Source: Chrysoperla carnea (Eukaryota > Arthropoda > Insecta > Neuroptera > Chrysopidae). Taken from it: 64,000 nt of DNA. A model generated the notes under the pieces. It did not search any database, was not told the DNA's origin, and worked only from the letters and a program-made list of their open reading frames with translations. Numbering within the stretch: position 1 is the first letter of the stretch; every line of letters starts with the position of its first letter. Positions 11,801 through 21,800 of this stretch are shown here, piece after piece. The position numbers and the translations under genes were made by a program. Location: contig NC_058337.1 of the NCBI RefSeq assembly GCF_905475395.1, forward strand, positions 102,418,368-102,482,367, written 5' to 3'.

Positions 11801-12738
11801 TAAAATATCGATATGTATATTTTTGTAAACTGAAAATTTGCCAAAATTTATAATTCATTAATAGTTTGCAAATGATTTTATTAAACTCTCTTTGTATATA
11901 AAAATAGATTAAAATAAATACAGATAGGTAATGTGTCTAAAATTATTGTTTACACAATATTACATGTGAATGAATTTTTTTGAAATAAATTTTCTTAATA
12001 ATCAGTCAAAATTCTTTAAACATTTACTTGATGAAAAATTCTGGGCAAAAAATGTGCAAAGTTTCAGAACTGTACCCAAAAGTGCAGATTCTTTTCCTCA
12101 TATTTTCACTAACAGCACTACTATCTAAATTGATGGTCCCAAAAAGTTTTTATGACAAAAAAAAATTACTTTGTTGATAATTACTTTTGGAATATTCACG
12201 TTTTTAATCGAATGTTTATATAAAGAGGGAGAAGATCTTATACTAGGCGAGTAATTAGGTAATGAAAATATAATGGAAAGCTTTTGTAACAAAAGTAGCA
12301 CGTTTTATTGTGAAATGTCAATCACTTTGAATAATAACGGAATGACGTAATACTTATTGATTTATATTTGTTAATTTACGTCATATATACGTTGGAGAAT
12401 AGTAACGTTGTACAAGTACCGCCAAAAAGCTTGCATAAAAAATGTCATTAGAAATAAGTCCACAAGCCACCTTATGCTTGTTTCACTTTAAACGGTATCG
12501 TAAGAAAATTAGTATTGTTATGTAATATAACAAAAAATCGTTTTAAAATAAAGTCAATGCAGGTTTCATGTGTTAAAACTGCAAAACACACCTCAAATCT
12601 TAAAATAGTACCGTAAAGGTTTTAGTAAAAAATTTTACATGCTTTTGAAGGGCACAGCTTAGAACACAAATTTGAATTTTGCATATATAGCCTGTTTGGT
12701 AATTCTATGATCTCCTTAAAAGGGATAACACTATTACA
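11801..12738. other. Gene-free AT-rich DNA
   Basis: I see no gene, RNA or clear repeat here. Confidence 0.4.
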
Positions 12739-13193
12739 CCTTAGACTATTAAATATATGGAGTGAGCTTCAAACAATTTAAATTGAGTCAAATCCATCAT
12801 GGCGACGGCGTGGAAATGTCAAAACAAAGTGCTATTGTCATACTTGTCATTGAAGATTCGTAAGTAAAAATATAAAGTGATACGTGATAAGTATTTTTTT
12901 TAAGTCAAAAAGCGAAAAAGATCAGTGAAGTCTCGATGTTTTATCTAAAACATTTGATATGAAAATTTGTAATTTCTAATTGTGATATGAAAATTTGACA
13001 TTCAATATATGTTTTTTTTTATAAATGTCCCTATATTCAATGTATATTTTTTGGATAAATGTCCCTATATTCTTTTAATAAATGTATAAATGATAATTTC
13101 CTTAACTGACTCAAGCAATTACCTAATGTTGGTACAACTCTCACTGTACGGAAAGATAGGCGATGATCAGTCGATGTACTTAATGGTCTAAGG
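12739..13193. mobile_element. Miniature inverted-repeat element with 6-base target duplication
   Basis: Its termini are CCTTAGACTATTAA (left) and, inverted, CCTTAGACCATTAA (right). It is flanked on both sides by ATTACA (12733-12738 and 13194-13199), an exact 6-base duplication. It is 455 bases with no transposase. Inside is a GC-richer word, CATGGCGACGGCGTGG, followed at 12860 by a strong splice-donor-like GTAAGT. A minimal head-to-head pair of the same termini appears near 59688-59717. The superfamily is unassigned. Confidence 0.65.
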
Positions 13194-13825
13194 ATTACAT
13201 TTATTTACGACAAAGATCAATAAATAAATTTCTGGTCGAAAATGCATGACTCCCGAGTTAGGGAAACTTAATAAATGTTTTAATGTTTTTTGAGAAATCT
13301 TCTTCGAACAAATCAACATGTTAAAAATTTACTGAGTATTTCGGCAGGCCTCTAAGTAGTACTAACCCAAGGCCCCACAAATTCACGATCCGCGCCTATC
13401 CACCGTGCTTACTGCTTAATTCAAAACTTAATTATCTACCATTTCCAACAACATGGCAGAGTAAATCATATACCAAAATGATCATTACTTCCCTAGTTAC
13501 TGTAATCCATTTTCACAATGTGACACTTCGTTATAGAATTAGAGTTATTGGGTTAAGATGGGCGTGGAATTTTTGGATTAGCTAATTACATTAATATTAT
13601 ACCTAAAATCATACCGAACCTTTTTTGTAACAATAGAATTAAAAAAAAAAAATATTTAAAATACATTAAATCAAATTGAAACGAATAAAATTTATTTACA
13701 AATTACAGCTATAATACAAATTTTACAAAAATTCATTTTTTATTATGGTTTTTTTTAAAATAATTATTAAATAATGCAAATAAGTTACAATACGAGCAGC
13801 AAAAACAAAAAATACTACAATATTA
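13194..13825. other. Gene-free stretch, probably includes Ptpa 3' UTR
   Basis: No gene is seen. The part next to 13826 is AT-rich and likely includes the 3' untranslated region and polyadenylation site of Ptpa. Confidence 0.4.
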
Positions 13826-16800
13826 TTATTTTTTGTCAAACTGAGGTGCAGGAGGTGGTGGCGCCATACTTGTTCGAATACTGCGAACATTCGGATTATT
13901 TTTTATTGCTTTGAAGGGCAACAACGAACCAAAATAAATATGTTGTACAACTGGAAATTTGCTTAAAACCTGGAAAGAAACGACGGGAATCATTAATTTT
14001 ATTTAAAAAATACAAAAAAGTTTATGATTAAAACAAATAAAAACCATTGGCAAACATAAAAAAGTTTTGTCTCACATGTTAATAAAAATTATTGAAGCTA
14101 ACAAAAACCGTGAAAATAGTATTAGGAACTAAGAAAAGCGAAATAATCTAGAAAAATTTTAAATAACTCCTACCATGTGATGATTGATTCTATTAACTTC
14201 GAAATCAACTACTATATTTAATTAATTTACCTCTACTTTATACATTTTTATAAGTCCACCATTAACTTTACTCCAACTAGGTACACCACTAACGCCCCAT
14301 AATTGATTTGAATGTTCAGCGAATGGACCGGTCTTCACACTATTTATGTATTTAATACAACCTAAAAATAAATAATCACTTCCATATTCTTCAAGAACTT
14401 TTGGATTTAAAAATCCCGCTGGTTCGATAACTTTGTGATCTGAAATAAATTAACAAATGGAATATAACAATTGTTTTTTTAATATTAAAATAATAATAAT
14501 ATCAAAATTTTTAGAAAATTTCTTAAATTCGGGGAAAATATAGGATAAAGCTTTTAAATAAATGATTTAATTTGTAGTCTTACTAATTAGTTGTGAACTA
14601 CCCCATATGAATGGTACAAATTGATAATCATCCAAACTCCAAACGCCATGACTTCCTGCTGGTTCCATTCGATATGTTTGTTGTAGTTTTCGTACAATTT
14701 CTAAATACCTTAATAAAATAAATAAATAACATTAAATATCAACTATTTTCAAATAATAAATACTAATTAACTATAGACAAGTAAAAGATTGCGAAAATTA
14801 ATGGTCAATAGACTAAAATAATGTTATGTTTACGGTAGATGCAGCACAGACCTAGCGATGATATTAAAATTTAAATTGAAGAAATTCTTACAGATCTAAT
14901 TTAAATAATAAATATGTACATATCCATCTGCAGAATTGCGGACTCTTTACAAATATGTAAACTCCAACGTAATCACAGCAACTCTAAGTGGTGTGAAAAA
15001 TACGATCAGAGAAGTCTAAAAACCACAGCCACTGTGAATTTCGAATTACTACACCAGCTACAATGACGCCGAGTAATGTTAACTAAACAAATTAATTTTT
15101 ATTTACCAATTACCAATTTGTATTTTAGAGCTTATCGTTAATTTAAAAACTAGACGATAAAATAATTTTGCAACAAAATCTTGATGGTATGCTTTGTTAA
15201 ACCACTTTCTCGGAAACTAAACTTACTTTTCGCTAATCAGTCATTCGATTACAAGTGAAAACATACCTATTAAATACACGTAATACAACAGCTTCTTTAT
15301 CAGATTGAAGAAATGCTCCAATTTTAAAAAGGCAACAAAGAAACATTAAAAATGCTAGTTCATGACCAGTTCCATAATCGATACGAGTTGAATTTCCAAA
15401 GCCTTCTACTAAATATACAATTAATTCCGGTATTGCTCTGTACATTGAAGGTGGCAGTGCTTCTTGTAACAGGGTCAATGCTTGCTGATAAAAAAATCAT
15501 TTTAATTAATTAATTTTCAATATACAAAAAATAGTTCTGTAAATCATTTTTAATAGGTTATCAATCAGTGTGAAAGAGTACATACACATTAAGTAATGTG
15601 TATAAGAAATCAATAAATAGGTAGTATTTACTTATTTCTTTCTTTAAACGCAAAAAATAATTAACGCCTGCGCTGATTATTGCCAATTTGATTATTGTTA
15701 TTTGTCCAGACTAAAAGTTCTGACATCCCCAAACAACTATATATAACAGAAGCTGGGTGAACTAGACGCCGACCTTGCGCTCGGGAGCTAACGCACTTTG
15801 AACACAGATGGTGGTAAAAGTCACTTAGTCCCGATTAAAAAAATGAGGATATTAAGAGACACAGGCTCAAAGCAACAGGACCTTCCTGGAAAACGCCCAT
15901 AGGGCCTACGGTCGTTTAGTGATACGCTAGAAGCAATAAGTCACCGTGTCATCTCCCGACACGAACTGCTCCATCTAAATTAAGAGGCGGGGGTCTATTA
16001 ATAGGCGGAAGTCTTTTAATATTTGATGAAACCCTCCAATCCCAGACTGGAGATTTCCCCCTAAAAACTAAGACAAAATCGCCAATCAAAGGATAGCAGG
16101 TGGCTGCATTTATAGCTTCCGTGTCTACTTGAGCAATGGCCGAGCAAAGAAATTAATCGGGTCAGTCATTTATCCACTGTGGGTGGTAGGCGGCTACCTG
16201 ATTATTTCACAAACCAGAGTTTGCAATTAACGACAAACTTCAACATCCGAAAAATATCGTTAAAATGTGAGTTTATAGGAATTTTGGTTAGCTTTCGATA
16301 TGAAGTTCTCCAGCTCCAACATAAAATTCGTATGTTTAATATTGACAAAATTAGCCTGTGTAAAATGATTTCGTACACACATTATAAGAAAATTGTTTTG
16401 CAAAATGTCTTAATGCGTAAAGGCGCGGTTCCTCGAGTATCAATGAATATTTCAGTTATTTTACTCAATTGAGCAATGAATAACATACCGTAGACAATTT
16501 ATCATGCCAAACACGAAAAGCTTGATTTCCAAAACGTTGCGGCTGTTGAACAGGAGGAGTTTCAGCAATTAATGCATCAATTTTATTTAATAAAACAATA
16601 ATTTTCGTTATGGATTGTGATTCTGGACATTCTGTAGATATTGGTTTACATTTAACAGCGTCATTCAATGCTAGAATAAATCCCATATATTCCTAAAACA
16701 AAACAACGAATAATTAGAGAAGTTCCCCCACTTCAAACCTGTTCACCTTTAATTATTTTTGGTAATAAACACACATTGTTTAGATTTTAGTAAGTTTTAA

Positions 16801-17018
16801 TAAAAATAGATATTTACTTACAAAATAAGCTTCGGATTTTTCCCAAAGGGACATATCGCCCATTGTTTTAACTGATTTTTCCGGTACAACAAATTCATGA
16901 TCTTCACCAACTAAAATCAAAGTAAGGTTAGTCTTCCTTAAAGGTTTTTTTTATATTTATTTTATAATATTTATTAACCTATTTGAAAATTGGTTTCCTT
17001 TTTCGATGTATTTTCCAT
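13826..17018 (-). CDS. Ptpa: Serine/threonine-protein phosphatase 2A activator (PTPA/PPP2R4)
   Basis: This is a peptidyl-prolyl isomerase-type activator that helps load and activate the PP2A catalytic subunit. Seven coding exons on the minus strand (16979-17018, 16822-16910, 16489-16692, 15267-15484, 14584-14708, 14231-14439, 13826-13969) have GT-AG junctions and matching phases, and give 342 residues, the usual family length. Family hallmarks seen include [56 protein letters not shown] and [16 protein letters not shown] near the C-terminus. The start is the first ATG before an acceptable donor. A proline-rich tail (PPPPAP) follows the core. Intron 3 holds a GC-richer insert, and intron 4 a dispersed-repeat fragment. 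The gene lies head to head with phr6-4, 1.8 kb away. Confidence 0.95.
14930..15060. repeat. Dispersed repeat fragment (same family as 21190-21530)
   Basis: CAGCAACTCTAAGTGG, followed by AGAAGTCTAAAAACCACAGC and CACTGTGAA, parallels the 21411-21515 copy, which reads GCAACATCGACACTAAATAG, GAGGTCTACGACCTCAGC and TACTGTGAACG. It lies in intron 4 of Ptpa. Confidence 0.4.
15690..16200. repeat. GC-richer insert in Ptpa intron 3, possible LINE remnant
   Basis: Base composition rises sharply compared with the surrounding intron. On the minus strand an open stretch of about 45 codons around 15960-16100 includes [21 protein letters not shown] do not recognise it. A LINE or SINE remnant is the likeliest explanation, but no poly-A tail or target duplication is evident. 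Confidence 0.3.
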
Positions 17019-17503
17019 TTCTTTTAACGAATTATTAAAATTATGTAGACTTTTAAATTAATGAACACTTATCTGTCAAATACAAAACATTGAAAAAGCC
17101 GATAAAGTTTGTTCTTTTTAACACTACTTTGAACCACTGATCTGACATCTGAAATTTCTATGTCACAGGATAATGTCAAACTCACAGGAATACAGGCTCG
17201 TATTTATAATATTTTTATTATAAGAGTTATAATTATTAAATTTCCACGAATTTGAGAAAAATTATAGATTTGCAAGTTTTCTGAAAGTTATGAAAAGTTA
17301 ATTGTTAGGTTATTTACAACTAAAAGCAAAGTAGCTGATAAATGGAGTTTAAATTCATTTTCATACCATAATAATATATATTTTTTCACGGTTCGTAAGT
17401 ATGTCGGAAGAGTGTGAACACATACCACGAAAGTTAGATAATTACGATCAAAAGAAATGAAGGATTTAAAGCTAGAAATTAAGATTTAGTAATATGCAAT
17501 AAT
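17019..17503. other. Ptpa upstream region
   Basis: This should contain the Ptpa promoter. No clear core-promoter motif stands out and no other gene is seen. Confidence 0.35.
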
Positions 17504-17712
17504 GCATACGATATTTACATCATGGTCTATATTCGATTATTTTTGATGTAATATGATACATACAGGCGTAAACTAAATATTGACAAATATATTGTCTAGT
17601 AATCTTAATTAGAGAATTACTAGACAAGATATTTGTCAATATTTAGTTACGCCTGTATGTATCATATTACATCAAAAATAATCGAATAGACCATGATGTA
17701 AATATCGTATGC
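17504..17712. repeat. Near-perfect foldback (hairpin) element, 209 bases
   Basis: Arms of about 95 bases starting GCATACGATATTTACATC are almost exactly inverted at the right end, with a spacer of about 15 bases around CTTAATTAG. There is no coding capacity. It could be a miniature transposon or a long hairpin. If transcribed it would form a double-stranded RNA of about 95 base pairs. Confidence 0.85.
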
Positions 17713-17813
17713 GTGATTAAAAGTAAGCAACAACAATAAGTAATAATAATAAATAAAGTGGATAAACAAATTAAAAAATTCATTGAGTTGAAAAAATTGC
17801 ATTCGTGTCTAGA

Positions 17814-17885
17814 ACTCGAATACCCTAATTGGTAGGGCGCTTGACATGAATCCAAGAAGTCCGGGTTCGTGTCCTGGTTCGAGTG
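17814..17885 (+). tRNA. tRNA-like sequence, probably a degenerate tRNA
   Basis: This can fold as a cloverleaf: acceptor ACTCGAA/TTCGAGT pairs 7 of 7, TA sits at positions 8-9, a D-arm carries TTGG and A21, the anticodon stem is CTTGA/CCAAG with one mismatch, the variable loop has 4 bases and the T-stem is CCGGG/CCTGG. The T-loop TTCGTGT departs from the consensus TTCRANY, and position 33 is A instead of the near-universal T, so the anticodon (TGA as aligned) is not trustworthy. A tRNA pseudogene or a SINE head is more likely than a working tRNA. Confidence 0.35.
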
Positions 17886-18798
17886 AATTATTTTCAATTC
17901 TCTTTAATTTAGTAAGCTGTTTACTAAGAAAAAGGTATTGGTGACAAGAATTTAGCATTAACAGTTCTATTTGATAAGGGTAAAATTAAATATATTTTTG
18001 GTGTTTTCTACTTGAATAGTTTTTAACAACTGCCCTAAACGAAAACGATTCGAAGAAAAGCCTGTAGGATAATTAGAAAAAATAATTTGTTGATAAAGCA
18101 GTTTAATATATGGTTTAAGAGCACTTCTCTTGACATCTTAACAAATCGAGAAAAATTTAGGGCATTTCAGTAGGTACCGTGGAGATAGAGGTTCTGATAC
18201 TATGTTCAGATTCCGATATCGTTTGATTTAATAAGTAATCTTTTAACGATTTTCTAAAATCTAAAGAATATCTGGAAAAAATAAACATTTTTGATGATAT
18301 TGTATTGTTGGTTCCTTGGAATTTTCACTTAATTCTAATAAAATTTTGAAAAAACAATTCAATTTTAATTTTATTTTCTGTCATATTCTAGAAGTGTTAA
18401 CAAGAACAAACCTAAATTTTTTAAAGTTTTTCCGTATATTTCAAAAATTTTATACTGCTGTAGAGCCTAAACTTTTGCAAAAACTTTATTGCACTTTGTT
18501 AACGCTTAAGTCCCGTATTTATAATGCTAAGAAATAATCAATGAAGAGAAAAACTTTTTGTCATGTGTTATCTGGCTCTTGACTCAATTACCTTTCGCTT
18601 GGGTTAACTTCTAATACAACAAAAATTATTTAAAGAATGATGAATTATTTATTTAAAAAACCCCAAACTATTTATAAGATTTCTAATTTAAATAAATAAA
18701 ATACAACTATAAAAATTATTTTGGTAAATTTGAAGTTTAAATTCAAAAAGCTAATCTTAAAGTAAATACTAAAAAAGATTTTTGTAATACTTTAGAAA
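17886..18798. other. phr6-4 upstream region
   Basis: AT-rich, with a 73-codon open frame (18316-18537) that is low-complexity Phe/Leu/Lys and not convincing as a gene. The phr6-4 promoter should lie near the right end. Confidence 0.4.
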
Positions 18799-20445
18799 AT
18801 GGAAAAGAAAACAGTAATCCATTGGTTTCGTAAAGGTTTACGAATACATGATAATCCAGCATTATTAGCAGCCATTGAAGAAGCTGTTAAAAGTAGTTCA
18901 GCATTACGACCGATTTTTATTTTGGATCCACTAATTTTAACATGGATGCGAGTGGGACCTAATAGATGGCGCTTTTTACAACAATCACTGGATCAGTTAA
19001 ATGAAAATTTAACGAAAATCGGTTCAAAATTGTATGTAATACGTGGTACACCGGAGAATGTATTCAAACGAATTTTTAAAGATTGGAATATTTCGTATAT
19101 CACATACGAATATGATACCGAACCTTATGCAAAACGAAGAGACGCTTTGATTGAACAATTGGCTCATGAAGCAAACATACGAATTGAGAGTGAGATCTCT
19201 CATACCATTTATAATACTCAATTAGTAATTAAAAAGAATGGAGGTAAAGCTCCGTTAACAATGCAAAAGTTTTTATCAGTTGTTGATTCAATGTCAAAAC
19301 CACCAATTCCGGTACCTGCTCCAACGAAAATACCTGAAATATGTAAACCTACTTTAGATTCATTTGAAAAAGAAAATCCACATTGCTATGATTGTCCTAC
19401 TTTATTAGAACTGAAAGTAAATGAAAAAAATTTAAATGCATGTAAATTTCCTGGAGGTGAAACCGAAGCATTGAACAGACTAAACAAAATTTTATTGAAA
19501 AAATCTTGGATATGTAATTTTGAAAAACCAAATACAAGTTCAAACAGTTTAGAACCAAGCACAACAGTTTTAAGTCCATATTTAAAATTTGGTTGTTTAT
19601 CATCAAGATTATTTTATTATGAAATAAATAAAATTATATCTGGGCAAAAACATTCTAAACCTCCAGTTTCGTTAATTGGCCAATTAATGTGGCGTGAATT
19701 TTATTACACAGTCAGTTCCGATACACCTAATTTCGATAAAATGGTTGGTAATCCAATTTGTTGCCAAGTACCTTGGGATACAAATGAAAAACATTTGGAA
19801 GCTTGGACTTATGGTAAAACTGGTTATCCATTTATTGATGCAATAATGCGACAATTACGACAAGAGGGTTGGATACATCATTTGGCAAGACATGCAGTGG
19901 CATGCTTTTTAACTCGAGGTGATTTATGGATATCGTGGGAAGAAGGACTAAAAGTATTTGATGAATTACTCTTGGATTCAGATTGGGCATTAAATGCTGG
20001 TAATTGGATGTGGCTATCTGCATCGGCATTTTTTCATCAATTCTTTCGTGTATATAGTCCTGTAGCATTTGGAAAGAAAACAGATAAATTTGGAGATTAT
20101 ATTAAGAAATATGTACCTGAATTAAATAAATATCCTGTAGATTATATTTATGAACCCTGGAAAGCACCGTTAAGTGTACAAACCAAAGCGGGATGTCTTA
20201 TTGGAAAAGATTATCCAAAAAGAATTGTTATACACGAAGATGTTTACAAAGTGAATATCAGTAAAATGTCTTTAGCATATAAAAATAATAAGACAAACGA
20301 TAATAATAAACAAAAAGGAGAAAGCTCTAAAGAATCTGAACCAGCAGCAAAAAAAATGAAAAAAGTTTCAAAATCCACAAATACAACAAAATCCGATTCT
20401 AAAAAGTCCAAGCAAACATCGTTGACCAAATTTTTAAAGAAGTAA
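18799..20445 (+). CDS. phr6-4: (6-4) photolyase
   Basis: This flavoprotein repairs UV-induced (6-4) pyrimidine-pyrimidone lesions using light. It has 548 residues in one uninterrupted exon. The photolyase alpha/beta domain starts at HWFRKGLRIHDNP (8-20); the FAD domain spans roughly 215-490 and includes FPGGETEAL (217-225). WIHHLARHAVACF (358-370) carries His361 and His365, matching the paired histidines needed for (6-4) repair. Asn399, in NAGNWMW, sits where photolyases have Asn and insect type-1 cryptochromes have Cys, so this is a repair enzyme. The core through YEPWKAPLSVQ and GCLIGKDYPKRI is closely fly-like. The basic tail (500-548) ends in QTSLTKFL (539-546), which resembles a PCNA-binding box. 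An AATAAA lies at 20462. Confidence 0.95.
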   Translation: MEKKTVIHWFRKGLRIHDNPALLAAIEEAVKSSSALRPIFILDPLILTWMRVGPNRWRFLQQSLDQLNENLTKIGSKLYVIRGTPENVFKRIFKDWNISYITYEYDTEPYAKRRDALIEQLAHEANIRIESEISHTIYNTQLVIKKNGGKAPLTMQKFLSVVDSMSKPPIPVPAPTKIPEICKPTLDSFEKENPHCYDCPTLLELKVNEKNLNACKFPGGETEALNRLNKILLKKSWICNFEKPNTSSNSLEPSTTVLSPYLKFGCLSSRLFYYEINKIISGQKHSKPPVSLIGQLMWREFYYTVSSDTPNFDKMVGNPICCQVPWDTNEKHLEAWTYGKTGYPFIDAIMRQLRQEGWIHHLARHAVACFLTRGDLWISWEEGLKVFDELLLDSDWALNAGNWMWLSASAFFHQFFRVYSPVAFGKKTDKFGDYIKKYVPELNKYPVDYIYEPWKAPLSVQTKAGCLIGKDYPKRIVIHEDVYKVNISKMSLAYKNNKTNDNNKQKGESSKESEPAAKKMKKVSKSTNTTKSDSKKSKQTSLTKFLKK

Positions 20446-20508
20446 ATTATGTTAATTATTAAATAAATGAAAATTTTGTGTTTTAGCATTAAGTAATTTT
20501 TTCTAATA

Positions 20509-20786
20509 CAGTGGAACCGCGGTAATCCAACAAACGTTGTGCAAGGCAATGCCGAATTATCGAATTTGTCAGACTATAGAGTACTACCCACAAACTCGCT
20601 GTATAGTCTGGAACTTTTTGAAAAGAATACCTTGTAATCCGACAAATAACATATCAAAGTGAAGAGATTTTAATCTTTTTCTAATTTCAGCCCCGAAGAA
20701 TTCATGTATTTATTATAAATCTGCATTGTACTTATCATTATAGTTATGTCGGATTAGACAGGGGCCGGATTACCGCGGGTTTACTG
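20509..20786. mobile_element. pogo/Tigger-type miniature element
   Basis: The left end CAGTGGAACCGCGGTAATCC and the inverted right end CAGTAAACCCGCGGTAATCC are flanked by TA. It is 278 bases with no transposase. Termini of the form CAGTRRACC..GGTAATCC with TA duplication are typical of the pogo/Tigger group. It sits only 63 bases after the phr6-4 stop, probably close to its 3' UTR end. Confidence 0.75.
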
Positions 20787-21184
20787 TATTTATAAAATTT
20801 GTATTATTTCAGTAATAGATACTTACAGACCAAAAACGGATTGTTAATTAAGGAAATTAGTGCCACGCATTCGCGAATATTCGCATATTTTTTTAAATTT
20901 GCATTTGCAAAAAACGATGCGAATTTTTTTGGCAGTATTTTTTGTCACATAAGCATTTTAGATTTACGGCATTATAAATTGCAAAATAAGTACAAACTTC
21001 ATAAATATGTGCTTTAACATTGACTGTTGGGCACATACAATTATAGCAAACAAACTTCAAATCAAAACAACCTTAAGTTTACTTTTAATGGACTTATATG
21101 GTGTGTTTTTAATGAACTTATACGGTTTGCTTTTTATGGACTTATTCGACAAACTCTTTTACACAAAAAATGAAGAATTTTAAG

Positions 21185-21580
21185 TTAACGTTCACGCTCT
21201 TCACAGACGTCCAAATTCCACCGTAGCCGCAGCGACACTAAGTGGAATAGCTAATACATTCGTAAAACTATGAAAAAGGATATGCAATTCATCAATAAAC
21301 AATAAACACGTTTTATATATAAATGTTACATGGCCTTTGAGGCCGGCTATAACTTACCCGGACCCTCTCATATGTTCCATGGCCTTTGTGGCCGAATATA
21401 ACTTATCCGTGCGCTCTTCACAGACATACAAATTTTAGCGTAGCAACATCGACACTAAATAGAATAGCTAATACGCTCATAGAGGTCTACGACCTCAGCT
21501 ACTGTGAACGGCAAATACCGCAAGTATTTCTTTTTAAAATTTGTAAGGTTTGCCGAGGATCAGATACTCGGCAGCAATGA
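21185..21580. repeat. Direct-repeat cluster with GGCCTTTGAGGCC words
   Basis: A unit of about 65 bases (GCTCTTCACAGACGTCCAAA through GGAATAGCTAATA) occurs at about 21191-21256 and again at about 21412-21472. A second word, ATGGCCTTTGAGGCC followed by TATAACTTA, occurs near 21330 and 21379. A related fragment is at 14930. The family is unknown, and no open frame is convincing. Confidence 0.5.
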
Positions 21581-21800
21581 TACTGGGTTAAAATGTTATG
21601 GATTCGATATGGGAGACCGTAAATTCTCTTTATTACAAAAAAAATTCATAAATCCTAGCTTACTGTGAAAATGATTTATTTTCATAATATGTCAAAAATA
21701 TTTGCATTAATTAGTTTCAAATTATTTATTTTTAAAAAAATTAAAATGATTTTGGAAACTAAATGAATATGAGAAAAAATGTGATTAAAAATCGTTTCCA

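Noticed and set aside
18316-18537. 73-codon plus-strand frame before phr6-4
   Set aside because: Low-complexity Phe/Leu/Lys/Asn composition typical of AT-rich DNA, with no family resemblance.
20244-20549. 101-codon minus-strand frame at the end of phr6-4
   Set aside because: It is the antisense shadow of the Lys/Ser-rich photolyase tail.
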